From positions 6,682,974-6,746,973 of the forward strand of contig OY754974.1 in assembly GCA_963576475.1 (NCBI GenBank): DNA of 64,000 nt, read 5' to 3'. Shown piece after piece: positions 56,281 through 64,000 of this stretch. The translations under genes were made by a program, and so were the position numbers. The DNA comes from Molanna angustata. Its lineage: Eukaryota; Arthropoda; Insecta; Trichoptera; Molannidae. The notes below the pieces were generated by a model. It was not told the DNA's origin, made no database searches, and saw only the letters and a program-made list of their open reading frames with translations. The number at the start of each line of letters is the position of its first letter. Position 1 is the stretch's first letter.

Positions 56281-57020
56281 AATAACCATTTTTTTATGAT
56301 TTATATAATTTCGTATACCTATTTTTAAAGCACCTTTGCATGTTGAATACTTTTTGCATGTTAGGTTTTTGCTATGCACTGATCCATCTTCTGATGTCGT
56401 GCCAACACTGATCAAGGCTACCTGCTGGTCTCCCTTTATTAAAGTAGGTACTTCCTGTTACTTTTAAGCATACAAAATTTGAGATTTATTCAAACCAAAA
56501 TGAGGCTAAGTTTATCATGCTACCTACTCGTATTATCGATCAGAATTTACATATTTTTCTTAGACCAAATTGGCTTTGCTGAGCTATGCGTTCGTTTTGC
56601 CTCAAAAATATAGGTAGCGACCATATGGATTCCTGAATGATTGCTCATCTCTTTCAAATACTTAATGAGGTGATTTTTTTTATAGTGATACAAAATTTTG
56701 AAGAACATTTTAATATCATGCAACATGGCATTACCTCAATATTCTATTTGATAGTCATCTCGAGATGTAATTCTGGGAATAAAATATAATATTGGCCATA
56801 ATGATTATTATATGTAATAGCTTTGGAAAATGGACAGATTTGAGTTAGTAAATTATTCATGAACAAACCGTTTAAACAACATCAAAAATGGATCATGTGG
56901 TTTTTTAAAATAAGATATTTTGTAAAATAAAGAAGCCATGAATTATTAAAAGTTATGAAGAAATGGTGTGAATTTTTTTCTCAGACGTTAAACTTCTCAC
57001 TACTATAAGTCAGTATATTG
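56281..57020. other. AT-rich intergenic stretch
   Basis: No supported gene. A tract at 56405-56450 (GCCAACACTGATCAAGGCTA, CTGCTGGTCTCCC) is less AT-rich and may be a worn retroelement. Confidence 0.45.
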
Positions 57021-57044
57021 CTTTTATTTCTTGTTATAGGTACT

Positions 57045-57120
57045 TATTATGTAAAGAAGTGGCTCTCCTTATCCTTCGATCTTTTAGGTGGTCTACCTCG
57101 TGTTCGAATGCATCGGGATT
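57045..57120 (-). mobile_element. small RT-tail relic
   Basis: GAAGTGGCTCTCCTTATCCT, TCGATCTTTTAGGTGGTCTA, CCTCGTGTTCGAATGCATCG parallels the GTCCCTCCATCGTTTGGGTG / GTCTTCC block of the 32.6-kb family in the minus sense. Confidence 0.4.
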
Positions 57121-57154
57121 TTTTTTTTTTGATTGAATGTTGTATCCTATTTTC

Positions 57155-57305
57155 GCCACATGGAGACACAGTTATTAATTGTGCTTTCAGTCAGGATCTG
57201 TGTGGTGGTTAGTATCGCAAATCTCCAGAATAAAGCAACTTTTTACTAGGAACGTGTTAAATAAATATTTGACAGCACCTTTTGGTTCCCTGAGAAGACA
57301 TAGGT
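57155..57305 (+). mobile_element. SINE family B, head-truncated and diverged
   Basis: ATGGAGACACAGTTATTAAT, TTTCAGTCAGGATCTGTGTG, CGCAAATCTCCAGAATAAAG, ACGTGTTAAATAAATATTTG and TTTTGGTTCCCTGAGAAG follow the family B body. Confidence 0.8.
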
Positions 57306-57399
57306 GGAATGGCTGTGGTCCCGCTAGAATCTAGCTAGAATCGAAGTGATAATGATAATGTTCTTGTAGGACAAAACTTAATATGTATTATTTGACAGA

Positions 57400-57790
57400 T
57401 TTAAATTTAGATTCAAAGATCCGATAGATTCGAAGAATATATAAAGTTGAGAACGTTGTAGGATAAAGAAAGATGTTATTAATAGAATGAAAGTGAACAC
57501 ATTGAGATGGTTTGGCCACATGGGGAGAATGAATGAGGAACTCCTGACGAAGAAAATATACATTGCTGACAGGAATGCAGTGAGAGGTCGGGGCCGCCCA
57601 AGGAAGGGATGACACGTCCATGTGAACGGTATTTCGAAAGACGGAAATGTTAGAAGCGTAAACAACAGACGAACATGTATAAGACGATGTATGAATGTTG
57701 ACCAGGAGAGAGATGTATGTTTCAAGATATAAATATGAGGCGTTCGGTTCTCTCTGCCTACCCCGTGAAGAACATGGCGTGATAGTATGT
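57400..57790 (+). mobile_element. non-LTR 3' end with (GTAT)n tail
   Basis: Plus strand RMKVNTLRWFGHMGRMNEEL, LTKKIYIADRNAVRGRGRPR-like, then HVNGISKDGNVR, followed by a 3' UTR with CAGACGAACATGTATAAGAC and CTACCCCGTGAAGAACATGG, and GTATGTATGTATGTTG at 57786-57800. Near the copy at 59.1-59.7 kb with several frameshifts. Confidence 0.82.
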
Positions 57791-57799
57791 ATGTATGTT

Positions 57800-58690
57800 G
57801 TAAGATGAGGTCGAAATAGAAGAAGATTCTGGAATGAACGGGTGTCTAGAATGATAGTTTTATGAACCGTAAAAGTAACCAGAGACAATACCCTCAAGAA
57901 ACAAACCTCCAGAACGTCCTCCCAAGGGATCGAAGTACAGTTCGCTATCCACCTTTCAAGAGAGATGTCGATACAGGATCAAAACAGGCCACAAGACCCA
58001 TAAGGACAGAAAGAGAAAGCGGAAAATAATTTAAACATTTTGAATACCAGCTATAGGAGTTCAGAAACAAATGTGTTTTTAATTCGTTATACCTAAAATA
58101 TGATTTCGTTGAATTTATCATTCAATTTTATTTTCAAAGTTCAAACAAAAGTTTCATTAATTAGCCGAATGAATATCATTGTACGATTGTGACGAACTTT
58201 CTTAGTTCTAGCGAGTAGTTTTAAATGGGCGGCAATTTATAACATTTTTGTTCTTTAAATATCCGTGTAATTTAAATTGGTTTAAGGATGATTGTCTTTG
58301 GGGAATGAATTGAGGAACTAAATGAGGATACTTTAAAGACAAAAGACTTAGTGAATAAAATAATTTTAGACAAAAAAAAAACTTCATTTCAAAGAGTTTT
58401 CATTTTACCTGGCTCTTTCTTTCTTCTGCGTTTAATTACGTGATTTCGTCTTGTATCTTTTAGTACCTATTTTAATATATTATGTAGGTATACCAAACAA
58501 TGAAAACCTCCAAAGAACATTGAACTGTTACTTCAGAAATGAAACCATTATAAATAAAACAAATATACGTACTTTTATCTAAAAACGTGACATTATTTTT
58601 ATAAAGTGAATGATCTAGGAACACAGGTTACTGTTTGAAATTATATTTTATTCAACTTAGATATTATTTACCATTATGAAATCATCCATG
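57800..58690. other. intergenic stretch
   Basis: 57800-58020 is less AT-rich and may continue retroelement sequence, but no peptide is recognised. The rest is AT-rich. Confidence 0.45.
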
Positions 58691-58698
58691 GATCAATT

Positions 58699-58742
58699 AT
58701 CTAATCCATGTTACATATTATTTCATGTAACATGGATTAGAT
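58699..58742. repeat. perfect 17-bp hairpin
   Basis: ATCTAATCCATGTTACA and its exact complement are separated by TATTATTTCA. Flanking words ATCCATGGATCAAT and ATCATGCATTGAT extend the symmetry imperfectly. Confidence 0.9.
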
Positions 58743-59084
58743 CATGCATTGATATGCAAAAGTTAGTGGTATTACCTTCAACCAAGATATACTATTTTTT
58801 GTAATATACCTATTATTTATTTATTGAAAGACAATGACAGCAAAATTATCGTTAATACTTTCTTATATCCTTTACAAAGCAAGGAAGAGATCATAGCTGA
58901 ATATATTTTTTAATTCACAAGTGTTTTCAAAAAACAAACTTTTTTCATTGGTGTGTAAATGTGTCCACTTTTAGGAATCGAAACCAGAACGATGGCTGCA
59001 CAGATTTAGCACAATGCCATATAATTACCAATTACAAAAGATAATTTGTAGGATATAAATTAAAGTTTTGTATTTGAAAATATT

Positions 59085-59695
59085 TCAACGGAATGGACGA
59101 CTCCATATTTAAAGCATATTTCAACGGAATGGACGACTCGATAAAGAGATCGAAAGAAGAGGTATGGCAGGAAACAGAGTGAATGGATCACTAAGACCAA
59201 TTATGAATGATCGCAACATTATCAAAGGATGCCAAAGTTGCCATTCATAACGCCATCGTAGTGCCAACCTTGACGTATGCAGGTGAAACTTGGACATGTC
59301 AGAAGACGCATTAAAGCAGAATAAATACAGTTGAAATGAGATCGTTAAGAAGAATTTGTAATAGAACGATGTATGACCGGGTAAGAAATGAGGACATAAA
59401 GAAAGAATGTAAGATAAAGAAAGATGTCATTACTAGAATGAAAGTGAACACATTGAGATGGTTTGGTTACATGGGGAGAATGAATGAAGAGCGCCTGAGG
59501 AAGAAAATATACAGAGCGAAAAGGAATGGAATGAGAGGCTGGGGACGCCCAAGAAAGGGATGGCACGACCATGTGAACGATATTTTGAAAGACGAAAATG
59601 TATGAAGTGTGAGCAATAGACGAACATGTATGAAACATGTATGAACATGTATGCCTACCCCGCAAGGGAGATGGCGTGATGGTATGTATGTATGT
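59085..59695 (+). mobile_element. non-LTR 3' end, best copy of its family
   Basis: Upstream pieces (VAIHNAIVVPTLTYAGETWT in one frame, about 59240-59300) lead into the open frame 59336-59605: [80 protein letters not shown]. The order (PTL-YG-ETW, R-LR-I-----DR-RN--I, LRWFGH--RM--ERL-K-IY, GRPRK-W-D-V) is the standard RT C-terminal tail of many non-LTR elements. The 3' UTR ends CTACCCCGCAAGGGAGATGG, CGTGATGGTATGTATGTATG. 5' truncated. Confidence 0.85.
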
Positions 59696-59699
59696 ATTT

Positions 59700-60285
59700 G
59701 AAAATCTGCTTTTATATTTGAATAGGTACCTACTTGTAACTTAGCTAAATGAAAATTTATGTAAAATACAAATTATTTTGGATTTAATGTTGCTGTTTCT
59801 ATCATAAACTAATACAATATCGTAAATACTTCCACGTTTTACTTTAACTACCGTCTTCGACATTATTGAAAGTTAATTACGCGCAAGCCATAATTGTTAA
59901 CGCAAAATGGCGTCGATAAAAATACAAAATGAAGGCTTAATTTGACTTTAAGCGATCGTCACTTATAAAGAAACCGTCAGGGTGCATCGTAAAAGTGCAA
60001 CTTAGTTTTCAGTAATAATAACAAGTTGTTGCAAAATATCCTCAGACTGGTATTATTAAAATGGCGTCCTGTAAGATCTCGTTTTAATTACAACCTAATT
60101 AATTAAGGAAGGACCTTCCGTTTCAGAGACTATAATATGGAAGAAGGTGAATATTTAAAAAAAACTAATGGCACCTACCGTTTTAATTTCAAAATTAAAT
60201 TTGTATTGATAATGTTTTTCAAGAGCCATAAAAAAATTATCTTATACCTAATATGAGTTGATTGTTTCAAAATTAATATTTATAT
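59700..60285. other. AT-rich intergenic stretch
   Basis: No gene recognised. Confidence 0.5.
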
Positions 60286-60289
60286 AGTT

Positions 60290-60595
60290 GCATACACGGA
60301 GTGATAGTTAACAAACCAATTTCTCGACAGAGTGCGTTACAAAAAAGTTTATTCGTCAATGCATAGATGGCAATGGTAAAAACAGCTTATTTCCAAGAAC
60401 TATAATATCTTTGAATAAAATATACAGAATTTTCAAAAATTGGATTGATAGGGAACTCAATAAAAATGCATAATTGGTGAACGTTTCGCAAACGCGTAAA
60501 GTGATCGTAAGCCCCGTAGATGCCTTGATTTCCCAGTTCTCCTGTTATATTACAACTTCGATTTTTTAAAATTGTCATAAAAATAATATAATATG
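60290..60595 (+). repeat. dispersed repeat family P, copy 3
   Basis: ATGCATAGATGGCAATGG, AAATTGGATTGATAGGGAAC, TCAATAAAAATGCATAATTG, GTGAACGTTTCGC, GTAAGCCCCGTAGATGCC, TTGATTTCCCAGTTCTCCTG. Confidence 0.75.
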
Positions 60596-61577
60596 TTTTT
60601 TAATCACGTGTCAATTGTTTCAAAGCAGAGATGGTTAAAATATTAATCTCAATTTGGATTCCGAAAATTTTGAACGTGAGAATAAAGCAAGCATTCCTAA
60701 AATAATTATTGTTAAATCTTCAAAATGAACACATTTCTATGAACACGACACAGCCTACTTTCTTAGAAGTCTCAATTCTCATATCACGTCAAATAGTGTT
60801 ATTTTTTTTACTTCACATATACCCACGTAATTAAAAATCCTTTTAGACTGAGTCTCCACCAAATCCGCTTTAGAATTTCAACCATATCCAAAAGCACATG
60901 ACAGGGGGACATAAACTTGACATTTTATTGAAGGCTAATCTCCTCCACGGCCTCTTTTATCTACACCCAAAAGAAATCAGAGGCGCAATTCCCCAAAATT
61001 TATCTTTCGCTCGAAGAGATGTATGTTTTCGAAAAAAAAAATATACGTAGAACGGCGCTCGCGAAATAATGTTATTCTCGTTATTTTCGTAAAGATAAGA
61101 AGCTTTTACTGAAGATGAAATAAGATTTTGTCTTTCGCGCTATTTTTAAATCCTCGTATAGATATGTGAATTCTGCTTTTTGTCCACGCTTTAATAACAT
61201 AATGACAAGACTTAAATACCATCTCGATATATGTCTGTATAGGAGTAGGATTGGCAGGGAGAACCGAGCGCCACTTTTTTTCATCTTGGCAATCATCGTC
61301 TTATATAAGTCCGTGCCTGCTGTGTTCAAACTTTATACGTTTTTGTTATTCTTTGTTATTCTTTTATTTTACTCGAATGTTTCTCAAACTAAAAAATGAA
61401 TTCATTAAAACATGTATTTTTTAATATTATCATCAAAAAAAAAATATCTGTGGATGTAGAATTCACATCAGAAGAAAAAATCATAATTATTTTTTTTTAA
61501 TTTTTATTTTTTATTAGTATTTATTGGGTATTTGTATTAGCTAAAATTGTCATTAATCTATTTATTAAATGGATAAA
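60596..61577. other. AT-rich intergenic stretch
   Basis: No gene supported; overlapping frames on both strands at 61081-61399 have no recognised motif. Confidence 0.5.
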
Positions 61578-61689
61578 TCGACCGCTTACCGCCAATACCT
61601 CATATTTATTTATTTATTTAATAAACAGAGACACCAACAGAACACTGAACAACACAAACAAAAAAAAACATGAAACAAAAATATTTTTT

Positions 61690-62100
61690 AACAGATTTTT
61701 AATTATCTCAATAGAGACGAAGTTGGAATATTTATTGTAGGAGAACCGGGAAATCAAGGCACCTACAGGGCTTACGACCTGTCATCGGCTGGTTTACGTG
61801 ATCACTTTATGCGCTTGCGCAACGTTCACCAATTATGCCTTTTAATGAGATCCCTATCAATTCAATTTTGAAAGTTCTATATATTGTAATACTGAAATTC
61901 TTTTCGCTTGAAAATAAGGAATTTTTACTACAGCCATCTATGGGTGAAATTATGAATAACAATCTTATTATTTTTATTTATTTTGTTGGAACGCCATCTA
62001 TTGAGAGAATTGTTTTTTTTTTTTTTGTAAATAATGAAAGCTACAATTCTTATATCTGAGGTGACAATGCATTTTTCGCATAGAAGTCACCCCTGAATTG
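61690..62100 (-). repeat. dispersed repeat family P, copy 4 (longest)
   Basis: Inverted relative to copies 1-3: CAATAGAGACGAAGTTGGAA, TAGGAGAACCGGGAAATCAA, GGCACCTACAGGGCTTACGA, CCTGTCATCGGCTGGTTTAC, CAACGTTCACCAATTATGCC, GAGATCCCTATCAATTCAAT, AGCCATCTATGGGTG, CGCCATCTATTGAGAGAATT and GAAGTCACCCCTGAATTG. Confidence 0.8.
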
Positions 62101-62507
62101 CGCCAGACTTATAAGGTCATTTTTGTCTTATTTACCTATTCAAAAATATTCGATTAAAAAAAAAAAAAAAAAAAAAATATTCGATTAAAAAAAAATATTC
62201 GATGAAACAAAAACATAGAATCTCCATTGCTCCAATAACAGGTATCTCCCGCATGGCTATTGTGCATAGTTAGGTATGTACAATCGTCTCCTGACAATTC
62301 AAATTATAAAAAAATACATTACTTTTCACAGTTAAAAAGAAAGTTTAAAATACACATATACATATAGGTACGTAGGAAAACAAAAAGAAAACAAAGATTA
62401 AACAAAAAAAGAAGGAATAATTGAACCGAGACAAAAGAAATAGATTTTGGCCCAGCATATTTTAAGGGATAAAAATAAGCAATTTATCAAAGATCAATTC
62501 AAAGATC

Positions 62508-62532
62508 GATTCAGACGTAACACGTCTGAATC
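62508..62532. repeat. 11-bp hairpin
   Basis: GATTCAGACGT / ACGTCTGAATC with spacer AAC. The following 100 bp (ACACTCCGACACGGCAGAAT, GTAACGACAGTCAATAAAGA) is less AT-rich than its surroundings. Confidence 0.85.
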
Positions 62533-62887
62533 TACCAATACAATGACACTCCGACACGGCAGAATGTTACTGTATTGGCAGGTACATACGCGAGTGCAAT
62601 GTAACGACAGTCAATAAAGAACGTCGCGGACAATATCGCGAACTCGGCAACATGCCCTATCTTAAATATGCAAAATTTTACAGAACATTCTGAAAACACT
62701 GTTATAATTTTATTTCCAAGAAAGAGCTCTAACTACTATAAACATTGCTTTAAAAATAGTTGTTTTTTGCAATGTATAACTCGATATTTGTTTTTGGTGT
62801 TAATTATCACTTATGTGTAAGATAGAAGTTGAAGGTACAAATTTAATTGAAATTTGAGTTAGGAGGTATTGGCGGTAAGCGGTCGAA

Positions 62888-64000
62888 ATACAATCTTATT
62901 ATAAGTATATACAAAACATACAAAAAATAAAAAAAAAATAAAAAAAAAACGACCAAGAACGTTTGTACTCAGATAATAATGATGTGTAGGTATATTTCAA
63001 ATTCTAAATATAAATTGTGCCAATTATAGACAAATACACTGCATAAACAGTACCAACCGTTTATCAAGTATGTACACAATGGTGGGTTTATTGCTATACG
63101 GCAATCACTTCCAACCAGCCTAATAAACATACCCAAATCCTTATATAAATTCGGATCAGTAAAGAGCAGCGAGACAAAAATACCACGTTATGAATATTAA
63201 TTTAATCCTGTAAATGGACGATTATGAATTTCGTCTTATAAACTGTAGGTAGGTACTCGTACGAAAATTTCAAAAAAGTGTATTTTTTAATGTACCTGAA
63301 TATAAGCGTTAACGGTTCATAGAAAATATTATGTAAATTAGATAAACATTAATTTAATCTGATTAACAATAATATTCTGGTCTTATCCACACACTTAATA
63401 TTAATATAATTTTTATGACTTATTTAAGACCAATATATTTATACCTGTTTTGACCCGTTCTATTCCACACAATACTTTCGCTGCTCGTAAAATTTTAAAA
63501 TCACAGAATTCCGATTGATTCATATAATTGAGGCACTGTGTCGTTCCATAGAAGTGTGTGTATGAAACGGAAGTTGTTTTTACTTGTCCTTCGAATATCG
63601 CTCGAGAATCAAGCGGGTGTGGGGAACTCGCACGTCACCAGCGAATACCTACTGTAATAGCATCGGATCTTCCCGGATAGTAGGTAATTCAATGATTTTA
63701 GGTGAGCTCTCGGTTAAAATACTCGAATAAAGAATAAATCATGGAAGTACGACTAACAGCAACTAACAACACTACTTGATTGACATTTCTCACTCTTTTT
63801 TAATCTTCTTCTTCTCTTTTTATTTTATTGCATTTTTTTCTAGATGTAGACATCTTCCGTTTGCTACAACTCCTATTTATCTCTGTATGGTGCATCTAAC
63901 GTACATAACTTATGTTCCTCATTCACTACTCATAAAAATAATGTCACAAAAGATTATATTATGATCAAAAGATTAGTAAAAAAACTGTTTTTTTTTTAAT
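62888..64000. other. AT-rich intergenic stretch to window end
   Basis: No gene recognised. The block 63480-63720 is less AT-rich (CGAATATCGCTCGAGAATCA, GGGAACTCGCACGTCACC) but shows no convincing open frame or core promoter. Confidence 0.5.

Larger units (their letters stand above)
61578..62887. repeat. 1.3-kb block bounded by 24-bp perfect inverted repeats
   Basis: TCGACCGCTTACCGCCAATA plus CCTC at 61578-61601 is exactly reverse-complemented at 62863-62886. Inside are a (TTTA)n tract, family P copy 4, an A-rich tract with repeated ATATTCGAT, and a hairpin at 62508-62532. No transposase. It could be a non-autonomous DNA element with nested insertions. Confidence 0.75.

Overview
This window is eukaryotic, strongly AT-rich nuclear DNA. 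The most likely source is an insect, probably a moth or butterfly. The inference rests on many interspersed GTAGGTACCTAC-type words (for example near 8780, 23176, 23316 and 55016), on tRNA-derived SINEs, on several families of 5'-truncated non-LTR retrotransposons with short-tandem-repeat tails, and on piggyBac-like and mariner-like remnants. No host protein gene, rRNA gene or functional tRNA gene could be supported. The window reads as intergenic or intronic sequence that has served as a landing ground for transposons.

Layout. 0-3 kb: a dead RT fragment split by a 284-bp (TA)n run, an RTE-like tail, then a cluster of three abutting retroelement pieces. 3.5-6.2 kb: two SINEs, then an older repeat carrying a 1.1-kb piggyBac-like element that itself holds a SINE fragment. 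7-14 kb: RT tails, an 83-bp-arm foldback element and a double palindrome. 16-22 kb: palindromic MITE-like repeats, a non-LTR 3' end, SINEs and an RT C-terminus. 23.4-25.1 kb: a possible Helitron-like composite with a GC-rich minisatellite. 25.5-33.4 kb: RT tails and SINEs, two of the RT tails with clear target-site duplications. 33.6-45.2 kb: three copies of a ~1-kb element with a (CA)n run at the same internal place, plus nested repeats and an 'AACGTTCCGG' TIR cluster. 46.3-48.3 kb: the longest coding remnant, a Jockey/CR1-like reverse transcriptase. 51.0-54.0 kb: a mariner-like miniature and a 12-unit, 181-bp satellite. 54-64 kb: more RT tails, SINEs and inverted repeats.

The best biology here is archaeological. 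Paralogous repeats inside the window act as empty-site references: a copy at 43.8 kb lacks the piggyBac-like insertion present at 4.7 kb, and a copy at 55.6 kb lacks both SINEs found at 3.5-4.1 kb. The elements do not form an operon or pathway. SINEs and truncated RT tails presumably depended on autonomous elements elsewhere in the genome. I did not find a convincing new functional system; the strongest leads are the nested-insertion chronologies, the satellite with alternating unit variants, and several unnamed palindromic families.
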